NCBI RefSeq assembly: GCF_000202635.1
Contig: NC_015125.1
Coordinates: forward strand, 1,922,001 to 1,986,000
Reading direction: 5' to 3'
Source of the DNA: Microbacterium testaceum StLB037
Lineage (GTDB): Bacteria > Actinomycetota > Actinomycetes > Actinomycetales > Microbacteriaceae
DNA length: 64,000 nt
This document shows, in pieces, positions 51,001-58,621 of the stretch (position 1 is its first letter; every line of letters begins with the position of its first letter). The notes beneath the pieces are model-generated. The model did no database searches. It had not been told where the DNA came from and saw only the letters and a list, made by a program, of their open reading frames with translations. The position numbers and the translations under genes are program-made.

Positions 51001-52775
51001 CCGAGCGCGTGGAGACCGTCGAGCTGTACACGCTCCCGCTCGCCGTCGCCCTCCTGCTGCTGGCCGGGCTCACGGAGCGTGCCCGCCGACGCGTCGAAGG
51101 GCGCGCGGTGGCTCCTCCCGCCGTCATCGCGTTCGCGGGCTCCGCGCTCGCCCTCGTCCCCACGGCCGTCGCGGATGCCGGCGACACGGTCCGCGTGGTC
51201 ATCGCGGGGGTGCTCGGCGTGACCCTCGTCGTCGCGGGTGCCTGGGCGCGACCGCCCCGGACCCCCGACGTCCTTCCCCTCGCCGTGGCTGCCGGTGGCG
51301 CGCTCTCGGTGGTGCTGGTGTGGGGGACGCAACTTCTGCGTGCGGCCGAGCGAGGAGACAGCGAAGGCCCCCTCCGCGATGTGCTCGTGCTCGTCGTCGC
51401 GGCAGCCCTCGCCGTCGCGGCCGTCGGTTGCAGCCGTCGTGCGGCGTCGTGGGCTCTTCTCGTCGCGCGATCGACGACGATCGCGGCGGCCGTCGTGCTC
51501 GCGATCGGCGAGACCGTGCTCGTCGCGGTGGACGGCGGTCCGCTCGTGCGCGGCGTTCTCGCGGTGCTCGCCCTCGGCGCCGCAGGCGCGGCCGCGTCGC
51601 GCACGCGGCACGCGCTGGCCGGAGTCCCGCTGGCATCCGTCCTGCTCGGCGGAGCGGCGCTGGTCGCGGTGACCGGCCTGGGGGTCGGCATCCGTCCCCT
51701 CGAATGGATGACTCTGCCCCTGGCTCTCTCGCTCATCGGTGCCGCGGCGGTCTCACGCGTGCGCCCCCTGCCTCCGCAGGTGGTGGGAGGGGTGACGCTC
51801 GGGCTCGGCGTCGGTCTGCTTCCCTCCGCCGCTCTCGTCGCCGATGAGATTCCCCGGGCCATCGCCGTGCTGGTCGCGGCGATCGTGCTCCTCGTTGTGG
51901 CATCCCTCGTCTCGCGTGAGGCCGCCCGCCCGCTGGTGCTTCCCACGTTGGGCGTGGCCGCCCTGGCACTCGTCGTCGCCGGCGGGGTGCGCGGAGTCGT
52001 CGACCTCGAGCGTCCTCTCTTCGACGTCTGGGTGCTCGCGGTGGCCGTGCCGCTCATCGTCGCCGGGGTGCTCCTGCAGCGTCGGGGCGAAGCCGTTCCG
52101 TCGTTCGCGCCCCTCACGGCGGTCGTCGCGGGCCTCGGGTTCACCGCGATCCTGTCCACCGTCCGCATCGCGACGGTCGGCGACGAGAGCCTCCGTGCCG
52201 CGGTGACGATCATCGCGATCCTCCTCGTCGCGGTGCTGTGGCGCGGTGCGCACAGCGTGGTCGTGTTCTGGGTGGGCGTGGGTCTCGCGGGCGCGGTCGC
52301 CGCGGTCGCGCTCGGGGCACGCTCCGCCAACCCGGTCGAGCTCGTCACAGCGCCGATCGCCGTCGTCCTGATGCTGCACGGCATCCGGTCGCTCCGCGCC
52401 CGTGCCGAGCTGGGCAGTTGGCCCGCGATCGGCGTGGGAACGGCGCTCCTGCTTCTGCCGTCGCTCGTCTTCGATTTCGCCTCCGACAACGTGTTGTGGC
52501 GCGTGATCGCTCTCGGAGTCGTCGCCCTCGCGGTGCTCCTGGCGGGCGTGCGGTTCCGCTTGCAGGCTCCGGTACTCCTCGGCGGCATCGTCCTGATCGT
52601 TCACGCCGTCGCGCAGCTCTGGCCCTGGATCGCCTCGATCTACGAGAGCGTCTCGGGGCTGTGGTGGCTCTGGCTCGCCATTGTCGGTGCTCTCCTCATC
52701 GTCGTCGCCGCGACCTACGAGCGTCGCATCCGCGAGGTGAAGGCTGTGGCGCTCGCCATCCGCGCGCTGCGCTGA
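48006..52775 (+). CDS. Giant polytopic membrane protein (SCO7613-like)
   Basis: A 1589-residue protein. The N-terminus holds a double zinc-ribbon-like CPWCFAPITASPCATCGLDL (four Cys). Residues 80-260 are an Ala/Pro/Glu linker that includes four copies of a 12-residue unit PEPASAPEAAPR. From about residue 275 to the end there are roughly 40 hydrophobic segments with no polar domain. I recall this layout as the SCO7613 C-terminal-domain membrane proteins of Actinobacteria, of unknown function; envelope or polymer-related transport has been guessed. ATG at 48006 has a good ribosome binding site and the gene stands alone between the amidase gene and the repeat region. Confidence 0.8.
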   Translation: MTEVAGRDAGNHRLVWPSQPELLTDTSRCPWCFAPITASPCATCGLDLSDPRTFDVLSLSQRIAGLARARDEALRRIRTDAVPAAEPAVAPGTAPAGPAPASVPAPVAASAPEPTPDTASGPVAEPASVPEAAARPEPASAPEAAPRPEPASAPEAAPRPEPASAPEAAPQPEPAPVPAPEGAPGPVAEPASLPAPEAAPPVPVAANAAAPPTFAALPGFAPPAGATPPPGAALPAGELHPFAGGGSPQAPATVTGAPVGPPVPTPTPGEPAKPRRSGVQVFLLSIGVVLLAVAAAFFLTVAWVSGGLVLRSIIVGAATAGVIVTASVLRRRRLTATAEGIALLGIALVALDVWAVRANDLAGASGVDARVYWGWAAIAAGVGFVAWARLAGLRAPLSTGIAALAVGPPLVVAGLLAHDATLGWYASGLTILVLTLAAPLVSRLARADAGSVAVEIISLRVFAGLGALLALVAALVLDPDTAWTPLAASIPIAVLLAIHAGLLVRTGVAQVAPIASPFAVLALGSGVAASVVRLADATVAVTVPVLVAVVVALALEAVAGRVAAGAARTTLLAGAFTAAIGAALAAVAPVLWALAALGTPLRRLLPLFGESSLAMNDVDATSTAAVVTLVAAVVLAALVWRLTGRGSSRRLAIWWAGGGVMLLVGPQLRVTVVIVLWYLAMAIAGVILLRRRRGDIAASAVVGSLALLTGWTLSFSSPLAWTVATLGVLAVLWMLASLAPAARVPAAVVFVVFASCSAWLAPAAAFEGLDVDILGLGPLEAVAATATICLILAFVPWRGALAAPRGLDAKQREAAALAALAIVLLASSIFAVLGNADSAAATWWAVIGILATSAAAVVALGPVYRAWGVLRPAAAVVWPLLGAMAALAIARPLTEVALVSSVAVAAVALVAAALALVVLRREVRVRLLADVGAAVVALLAVTALAPRGSVWLPLLIVAITAVVWSVDADGLFVSRSPRRHVVWLALALGTAALWLQLFAERVETVELYTLPLAVALLLLAGLTERARRRVEGRAVAPPAVIAFAGSALALVPTAVADAGDTVRVVIAGVLGVTLVVAGAWARPPRTPDVLPLAVAAGGALSVVLVWGTQLLRAAERGDSEGPLRDVLVLVVAAALAVAAVGCSRRAASWALLVARSTTIAAAVVLAIGETVLVAVDGGPLVRGVLAVLALGAAGAAASRTRHALAGVPLASVLLGGAALVAVTGLGVGIRPLEWMTLPLALSLIGAAAVSRVRPLPPQVVGGVTLGLGVGLLPSAALVADEIPRAIAVLVAAIVLLVVASLVSREAARPLVLPTLGVAALALVVAGGVRGVVDLERPLFDVWVLAVAVPLIVAGVLLQRRGEAVPSFAPLTAVVAGLGFTAILSTVRIATVGDESLRAAVTIIAILLVAVLWRGAHSVVVFWVGVGLAGAVAAVALGARSANPVELVTAPIAVVLMLHGIRSLRARAELGSWPAIGVGTALLLLPSLVFDFASDNVLWRVIALGVVALAVLLAGVRFRLQAPVLLGGIVLIVHAVAQLWPWIASIYESVSGLWWLWLAIVGALLIVVAATYERRIREVKAVALAIRALR
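48385..48528. repeat. 36-bp in-frame minisatellite (four units)
   Basis: Four tandem copies with a 36-base period start at 48385, 48421, 48457 and 48493; the last three are nearly identical. They encode the 12-residue unit PEPASAPEAAPR in the linker of the giant membrane protein. Slippage would change linker length without a frameshift. Confidence 0.85.
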
Positions 52776-52797
52776 CGCGCGTTGGTGCTGGCGTGGG

Positions 52798-52865
52798 CGG
52801 CGGGGGCGCGGCGCGGGGGCGCAGCGGGGTGCGCGGGGGCGCGGCGCGGGGGCGGGGTGCGCGAG
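52798..52865. repeat. GGGGGCGCG-rich low-complexity tract
   Basis: About 70 bases of GGGGGC/GCGCGG words directly after the giant membrane protein gene. The 670-base region 52776-53445 contains no gene that I can support; it holds this tract, the palindromic element at 52985 and the tandem duplication at 53121. Confidence 0.7.
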
Positions 52866-52984
52866 GCGCCGGTCGCCCGGGCGTGGGTTGTGCGGGTGTG
52901 AGTCTGCGCGAGGCGAGTCACCGGCCCATCGGCCGCGTGCTGCCGCGACGCGTCGACTTTGCATCGCCGCCCGGCCGAGGTCGC

Positions 52985-53038
52985 AGATTCGGAGACGCAT
53001 CGCAGAATCGGACGAAACCAGGTTCTGCGTCCGAATCT
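52985..53038. repeat. AGATTCGGA...TCCGAATCT palindromic element
   Basis: AGATTCGGA (52985-52993) and TCCGAATCT (53030-53038) are inverted copies with a nested GCAGAA/TTCTGC pair inside, so a cruciform or folded RNA is possible. CGCAGATTCGGA is shared with the element at 43891. Confidence 0.65.
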
Positions 53039-53120
53039 GGTGCGGTGATCCGATTTCGGTGACGGCTGCGCGCTCGGGTCGCTCTCCTCCGCTCGATTCG
53101 AGCGGCGGCGACGCATCAAT

Positions 53121-53480
53121 CGGGAGCTCGCCGCCGGTCGGCGCGAGGGTTGTGGCACCCTGCGAACTCGCAGACCCGCGCAAACCTCGCAGAACCGCGC
53201 AAACCTCGCAGGATCCACGCCGAAATCTGCGAGTTGGCGGGATATCTCCGAGCGTGAGCCACTCCCACCCCCGGCTAACCCGGGCGGTTCGCGTGCCGAC
53301 GCCGCGTCAACCGGGAGCTCGCCGCCGGTCGGCGCGAGGGCTGTGGCACCCTGCGAACCTCGCAAACCCGCGAACCTCGCAGGATCCACGCCGAAATCTG
53401 CGAGTTAGCGGGATATCTCCGAGCGTGAGCCACTCCCACCCCCGGCTAACCCTGGCGGTTCGCGCGCCGACGCCGCGTCA
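53121..53480. repeat. Tandem duplication of about 190/170 bp
   Basis: Two direct copies, 53121-53311 and 53312-53480, share CGGGAGCTCGCCGCCGGTCG at the start, GGATCCACGCCGAAATCTGC in the middle and CCACTCCCACCCCCGGCTAA near the end. Copy 1 has 20 extra bases because CGCAAACCTCGCAGA-type words are repeated. The end of copy 2 contains the last codons and stop of the small gene at 53446, and copy 1 still encodes a similar LTRRRHANRPG-stop, so the 3' end of that gene was duplicated. Confidence 0.85.
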
Positions 53481-53640
53481 GTGGGACCTCGCCGCTGCCC
53501 GTGTCCGCCGACGCCGAGCGCGGGGCCACCGGCATCGTGGTGCCCTCCGGCTCGTCGATGCCGTCCTGGCGGGTCGCCGCGACCTGTGCGGGGGTAGCGG
53601 GAGATTCTGCCGCGCCGGCAGGGTCGTCCGGGAGACTCAT
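53446..53640 (-). CDS. Small protein after eccC, or the displaced end of EccC
   Basis: A 64-residue acidic protein (MSLPDDPAGAAESPATPAQV, ending in RRRRANRQG). The ATG at 53640 overlaps the eccC stop as ATGA. Upstream in the same frame the DNA reads as a Gly/Ala/Ser-rich linker (for example GGAGASGGAGAAGG) without a stop for about 85 codons, in the same DNA that eccC reads as Arg-rich repeats. So this could be a coupled small gene or, more likely in my view, the original C-terminus of EccC separated by a +1 shift near 53886-53893. Confidence 0.5.
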   Translation of the reverse strand: MSLPDDPAGAAESPATPAQVAATRQDGIDEPEGTTMPVAPRSASADTGSGEVPLTRRRRANRQG

Positions 53641-56600
53641 CGCCGACGGATCACCCCCACCCGAAGCGCCCGCCGCGACACCCCGGCCGCCGTCACCGGT
53701 CGCGCGTCCCACGCCCGCACCACCCGAAGCGCCCGCCGCGACACCCCGGCCGTCGTCACCGAGACCTCGTCCCTCTCCGGCTCCGTCCGAAGCCGCCGCG
53801 CCGCGTGAAGCCGCCGCGCCGTCCGAAGCCGCCGCGCCGCCCGCAGCGCCCGCGCCGCCCGAAGCGCCCGCGCCGCCCGAAGCCGCCCGCCCGAAGCCGG
53901 TGCGACGGAAGCAGCCGCCCCCGTGGCATCCGGATCCGACGCGACGAAATTCGCGATCTGCACGAGCGTCGGCCGCTCGCCACGCCGCGCGAGGCGTCCG
54001 CGGCCGGCGATCATCGGCTCGGCGTAGAGCTTGGGCAGGATCGCGCCCTCCGAGCGGTCGCCCGACATGATGAGCGCGGTGCCGCCGGTGTCGCGGATGC
54101 CCTGCAGTGCGGAGTCGAACATCGCGCGCGAGGCGCCGGCCACCGGCCTGCTCACCACGACGTTCAGCCGGAGGTCGCGGGACGACGCGAGGTACGGCAG
54201 CAGGGGGCGCAGGGGCTCGGTCCCCCCGGCGGCGAGGATGTCGAAGTCGTCCGCGATCACGAGGATCCGCGGCCCCGCATCGCGGTCGGTCTGACGCTTC
54301 TCCAGCTCGACGGCGATCGACTCGGCGAGCAGGCGCGCCTGACGTCCCGAGGTCGCGTGTCCACCGAGATAGGCGTCGGGAACCTCGGCCACGAGCTCGC
54401 CGCGGGCGTCCATGAGCGCGATCACGAGCTCCTCCGGGGTGTGCCGGTCGACCGCCCCGCGCACGATGCCGCGAAGAGCCGTGGTCTTTCCGCAGTGGCT
54501 GTCGCCGAGCACGAGCAGGTGCGGGTCGCGCGTGACGACGTCGACCAGCACGGGCTCCATCGTGTCTTGGCGAAGCCCCAGGGGCACGGCATCCGGTTCG
54601 TCGATCGCGTCGGGAAGGTCGCCCGGCGACAGTTCCTCGGGAAGCAGCCGGATGGGAGCGGCGCCCTGACCGCCCCAGCGGGCCGCGCTCTCGCGGGCGA
54701 GCTGCTCGAGCGCTTCACCGGTGTCGCCGTCCTCGACCTCTTCGAGCAGCGGCAGCGCCACCTGCGCGAACAGCTTGTCGTCGGTGAGGACGCGGCCGGG
54801 CTGATCCGCCTTGAGCGTCGTCGAGAGCTTGCGGGCGATCTGCGAATCAGCGGGGTCGTTGAGCTTCAGCTCGAGGCGCGTGCCGATCAGGCCCTGCAGG
54901 TTCATGCGCAGTTCGTTCCAGCGCGAGAGGGCGACGACGACATGGATGCCGAAACTTCCACCCCGCTCCAGGAGCTGCGCGAGCGGCGGCTCGAGGTCTT
55001 CGAAGTCCTGGCGGAGCGCTCCGAGACCGTCGACGAGCAGCACGACGTCCGCGCTCGGAAGCTCGGGCAACCGCCCCTGGGCGTGCTGCCGGCGCATGTC
55101 GGCGAGCGAGTCGAGGCCCTGATCGCGGAACACGCGCTCGCGCGTGGCGAGCATCCCGGTGAGTTCCTCGAGCAGGCGGGTCAGACGTTCGCGGTGACCG
55201 CGCGTGGCGACGCCACCCACGTGCGGGAAGGGCTCGATGCGCGCGAGGCCACCCCCGGTGAGGTCCATGCCGTAGATGCTCACCTGACGGGGGGAGTGCG
55301 TGAACGACAGGGAGGCCGCGAGAGTGCGCAGGAACATCGAGCGCCCGGACTGGGGCGCCCCCGTGATCGACACGTGTCCGCCCGAGCGGGTGAGGTCGAG
55401 CATCCAGGGAGACTGCGTCTGCGTCGAGGGGTTGTCGAGGAGACCCATCGGCGCGCGCAGGGTGCCGGCGCCGTCGGCCTGCGGGAGGACACCGCCCAGG
55501 GTGAGCACCGGGGGGAGCGGTGGAAGCCAGACGGGCCGCGTGCGGGTGACCCCTCGGGCGAGGCGTTGGGTCGCGGCCTGGACGAGCGTCCGGCCCGTCG
55601 TGGGCGTCTCGGGCTCGGCGCTGTCGAACTCCTCGGCCTCGAGCGCTTCGTCGGGCAGGTCGTACGCGGGCAGCGGCAGGACCGGCGGTGCGTCGTCGTG
55701 GTGAGGTCCCGCCTCGACGGGGTCGGGGACCGGGCCCGAGACGTACCCGGCGCGGAACCGCGTGTAGACCGAGGTGTCGACCTTGAGGTACCCGAACCCC
55801 GGGATGGCCGGCAGATGGAAGGCATCGGGGGTGTCGAGGACGACCGCCGACTCCGCCTCCGAGAACGTGCGCAGACCGATCCGGTACGACAGGTACGTGT
55901 CGAGACCGCGCAGGCGCCCGCCCTCGATGCGCTGGCTCGACAGCAGCAGGTGCACGCCGATCGAGCGACCGATGCGCCCGATCGTCAGCAGAAGCTCGAC
56001 GAAGTCGGGTTCGGCCGTGAGCAGCTCGCCGAACTCGTCGATGACCAGGAAGAGGTGCGGCAGCGCCGGCAGATCGGGGCGTTCCCGGCGCATCTGGCGG
56101 TAGTGACCGATGGATGCCGCGTTCCCGGCGTCCTTGAGCAGGCGCTGGCGACGCACGACCTCGCCCTGGATGCTCGAACGCGCGCGCTCGGTGAGCTGGG
56201 GGTCGTCGGCGAGGTTGTCGATGATGCCCGCGACGTGCGGCAGGCGCGCGAACGGCGCGAACGCGGCCCCACCCTTGTAGTCGACGAGGATCATGCTGAG
56301 GTCGTCGGGGGAGTGCGTCAGGGCGAGCCCGAGGATGAGCGTGCGCAGCAGCTCGCTCTTGCCCGAGCCGGTCGCGCCGATGCAGATCCCGTGCGGTCCC
56401 ATGCCGAGCTGCGCCGACTCCTTGAGGTCGAGCAGCACCGGCCCGCCCCGGTCGTCGACGCCGATCGGCACCCGCAGGAACTCGGCGGCACTGCGCACCC
56501 GCCACGCGGCCTTCACATCGATGGCATCCACGTCGGCGACGCCCAGGAGCTGCGTGACGTCGGGAGCGAGCGAGGTCCCGGCGTCCTCGGCGGACGTGCG

Positions 56601-57830
56601 CGTGAGGCGAAGCCCGGCGAGCGGCCTCGCGATGACCTCGAGAGCGTCGCTCGAGACGAGGTCGATCCGGATGCCGGTGGACGGGGCCTCGCCCGATCCC
56701 GGTGTTTCGACGGTGGCGATGCCCTCGGTGACGGTCACGCGAGCTCCGACGGTGGGCGGCTCCTTCAGCCGGTCGTCGACGAGGTGGACGACCGTGACCC
56801 CGAGGTCGGCGAGGCTGAGCGCCGCGTCGAGGCGTGGCATCCCGCTCGCTTCGCCGTCGCCCTCGTCGACGAAGACGATCAGACGGCCCGGCTTCGTGCG
56901 GCGTCCGGCGCGTCGAGATGCGGCGGCGGTCGCGACGCGGTCGCGGAGCTCGGCGCTTAACAGCGACAGGACGTCGTCGAGGGTGGGGGCGAGGCGCCGT
57001 GCCGCCACGGCACCCGAGGGGGGAGTGTCCGACGACAGGTGGGGCACGAGGTCGAGGCCGCGCCAGTCGTCCCGGTGGTGCGGGGCGACGGCGGCGGCGA
57101 TGTGCACGTCATCGGGCGAATGGAACGCAGCGATCTGCGCCACGAGGGCGCGGGCCACGTTCAGGGTGTCGGCGCGTTCGCCCACGATCGAGACGTGTCC
57201 GCCGCGCTCCAGGTCGACGGTGGCCGGCATCCCCTGCGCGACGCCCGCGAGACGCACCATCCGCTCGGCCGACTCGCGCATGACCGGATCGAAGGGTTGC
57301 ACCGGATTCTGCTCGGCGGGGAGGGCCACCTCGATCGCACGCAGGTCGCCCGTCCCGATCCGGACGCGGAGGAAGTCCGTGTCGCCGGGGCGCCGCTCCC
57401 AGCGCCGCGCCGGGTCGGCTCCGATCTCGACGAGCGTGCCCGGAGACGGGTTCAGCGCGAGCGCCGCGTCGCGCTGCCGGTCGGCGCTCTCCCGCACTCT
57501 CCCGCGCGTCTCCTCGAGATAGTCGAGGTAGCGTTCGCGCTGCACGCGCCGTTGGCGGGCGGCGTTCCCCCGCTGGGTGAACGCCATGCCCAGACCGCCG
57601 ACGAGGGCGACCACCAGGATGACGGCGCCCACCACGACCATGATCGGGTTGTTGCGCAGCAGCACGATCATGGTGATCGACGACAGGCTCCCGACGATCG
57701 GCAGGAGCGACTGCAGGGGGAAGCCGGTCGGCCCCTCGCCGATCGGCGGCGGCGGAGCGAGGACGACGTCGTCCGCGGGCTCGACGGGTTCGCTGATCCG
57801 CGCGGGACGGTGGACGATCCGGACGTTCAC
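53637..57830 (-). CDS. eccC: Type VII secretion FtsK/SpoIIIE ATPase EccC (fused EccCa-EccCb)
   Basis: A 1397-residue motor of the ESX system. Two transmembrane helices lie near residues 45-95. Three ATPase domains follow: the first with an intact Walker A GATGSGKS (Lys about 491), the second with GAPQSGRS, where the Lys is replaced by Arg, and the third with GDSHCGKT (Lys about 1115). Degenerate second and third sites are common in EccC; they bind the C-termini of WXG100 substrates. The start is the GTG at 57830, overlapping the MinD-like gene stop. The last 85 residues are an unusual Arg/Ala repeat (RAARALRAARRLRT), which looks like an out-of-frame reading of a linker. Confidence 0.92.
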   Translation of the reverse strand: MNVRIVHRPARISEPVEPADDVVLAPPPPIGEGPTGFPLQSLLPIVGSLSSITMIVLLRNNPIMVVVGAVILVVALVGGLGMAFTQRGNAARQRRVQRERYLDYLEETRGRVRESADRQRDAALALNPSPGTLVEIGADPARRWERRPGDTDFLRVRIGTGDLRAIEVALPAEQNPVQPFDPVMRESAERMVRLAGVAQGMPATVDLERGGHVSIVGERADTLNVARALVAQIAAFHSPDDVHIAAAVAPHHRDDWRGLDLVPHLSSDTPPSGAVAARRLAPTLDDVLSLLSAELRDRVATAAASRRAGRRTKPGRLIVFVDEGDGEASGMPRLDAALSLADLGVTVVHLVDDRLKEPPTVGARVTVTEGIATVETPGSGEAPSTGIRIDLVSSDALEVIARPLAGLRLTRTSAEDAGTSLAPDVTQLLGVADVDAIDVKAAWRVRSAAEFLRVPIGVDDRGGPVLLDLKESAQLGMGPHGICIGATGSGKSELLRTLILGLALTHSPDDLSMILVDYKGGAAFAPFARLPHVAGIIDNLADDPQLTERARSSIQGEVVRRQRLLKDAGNAASIGHYRQMRRERPDLPALPHLFLVIDEFGELLTAEPDFVELLLTIGRIGRSIGVHLLLSSQRIEGGRLRGLDTYLSYRIGLRTFSEAESAVVLDTPDAFHLPAIPGFGYLKVDTSVYTRFRAGYVSGPVPDPVEAGPHHDDAPPVLPLPAYDLPDEALEAEEFDSAEPETPTTGRTLVQAATQRLARGVTRTRPVWLPPLPPVLTLGGVLPQADGAGTLRAPMGLLDNPSTQTQSPWMLDLTRSGGHVSITGAPQSGRSMFLRTLAASLSFTHSPRQVSIYGMDLTGGGLARIEPFPHVGGVATRGHRERLTRLLEELTGMLATRERVFRDQGLDSLADMRRQHAQGRLPELPSADVVLLVDGLGALRQDFEDLEPPLAQLLERGGSFGIHVVVALSRWNELRMNLQGLIGTRLELKLNDPADSQIARKLSTTLKADQPGRVLTDDKLFAQVALPLLEEVEDGDTGEALEQLARESAARWGGQGAAPIRLLPEELSPGDLPDAIDEPDAVPLGLRQDTMEPVLVDVVTRDPHLLVLGDSHCGKTTALRGIVRGAVDRHTPEELVIALMDARGELVAEVPDAYLGGHATSGRQARLLAESIAVELEKRQTDRDAGPRILVIADDFDILAAGGTEPLRPLLPYLASSRDLRLNVVVSRPVAGASRAMFDSALQGIRDTGGTALIMSGDRSEGAILPKLYAEPMIAGRGRLARRGERPTLVQIANFVASDPDATGAAASVAPASGGRLRAARALRAARALRAARRLRTARRLHAARRLRTEPERDEVSVTTAGVSRRALRVVRAWDARPVTAAGVSRRALRVGVIRRR

Positions 57831-58621
57831 GCGACCTTCTCCTCGGCTCGCACCAGGGTCGCCGCGAGACGCACGATGGCGCGGTGGGTGAGCGAGCGGC
57901 GGGCGGCGCCGCCCGCGTTCAGGCCCGGATCGAACGGCACCGCGACCACCGGGTGCACGGCGCCGACACCGAGGGCGCGCGCGACGGCGTCGCCTTCGCG
58001 GGCATGATCGACGAGGGCGAGCGTCACCTCGGGAGATTCGGGAAGAGACGCGATCGCGGCCACCACGGAGCGGGCGTGTTCGGCCGGCGACCGACGGGCG
58101 TCGCTGACGACGCAGACGACGTCGCACAGGGCGGCGCACGCCGCGAGGTCGGCGAGGGGATGCCGGACCCCGAAGTCCGTGATCGCGACGTCGAAGAAGC
58201 GGGTGATGGGGGCGGCTTCGCCGAGCCACGTGCCGACCGCATCGGAGTTGTCGCGCGGACGGAGCGCGACGACGCCGTCGACGACCTCGAGCCCAGAGAG
58301 CGCCTCGGCCGTGGTGCGCGCGGCGGCGCGCGTCTCGTCGGGGGCCGCGGGTGCCGCGCCGAGACGCGCGCCGAGCCCGCTGTCGCCGGCCGAGACGTCG
58401 ACGGCCAGCACGGGGTCTTTCCGACGCGCGGCGATCGCGCGCGTGAGCTGGTGAGCGACCGTGCTGGTCCCCGCGCCCGGCGACAGCGACAGCACGCCGA
58501 CGCGACGCGTGGTCGACAGACCGCCGCGGATCGCGGCATCCCACGAGGTCAGTTCGACGCGCCCGTTCGCGCCGCTGCCGAACACCGCCGTGGCGAGAGC
58601 CCGGCCATCGAGCACCGTCAC
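57827..58621 (-). CDS. MinD/ParA-like protein of the ESX locus, degenerate P-loop
   Basis: A 264-residue protein of the SIMIBI (MinD/ParA) class. The expected deviant Walker A (KGGxGKT) reads SPGAGTSTVAHQL at about residues 47-59, with neither lysine. The second strand VLAVDVSAGDSGLGARLG and a later DVAITDFGV support the fold. Similar MinD-like proteins occur in ESX loci (EspI-like) and are thought to regulate secretion under energy limitation. Without the lysines ATP hydrolysis is doubtful. It overlaps EccD (GTGA) before it and EccC (GTGA) after it. Confidence 0.75.
   Translation of the reverse strand: MTVLDGRALATAVFGSGANGRVELTSWDAAIRGGLSTTRRVGVLSLSPGAGTSTVAHQLTRAIAARRKDPVLAVDVSAGDSGLGARLGAAPAAPDETRAAARTTAEALSGLEVVDGVVALRPRDNSDAVGTWLGEAAPITRFFDVAITDFGVRHPLADLAACAALCDVVCVVSDARRSPAEHARSVVAAIASLPESPEVTLALVDHAREGDAVARALGVGAVHPVVAVPFDPGLNAGGAARRSLTHRAIVRLAATLVRAEEKVA

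Noticed and set aside
48084..51611. A 1175-codon minus-strand frame opposite the giant membrane protein
   Set aside because: The plus-strand frame has a ribosome binding site, zinc-ribbon cysteines and regularly spaced membrane helices; the minus frame is Arg/Asp/His/Gly-rich with no domain.
53121..53480. CRISPR array in the direct-repeat region
   Set aside because: There are only two long, imperfect copies without short regular repeats and unique spacers, and no cas genes nearby.
53805..56960. A 1051-codon plus-strand frame opposite eccC
   Set aside because: It is antisense to the FtsK-type ATPase domains and carries no motif.
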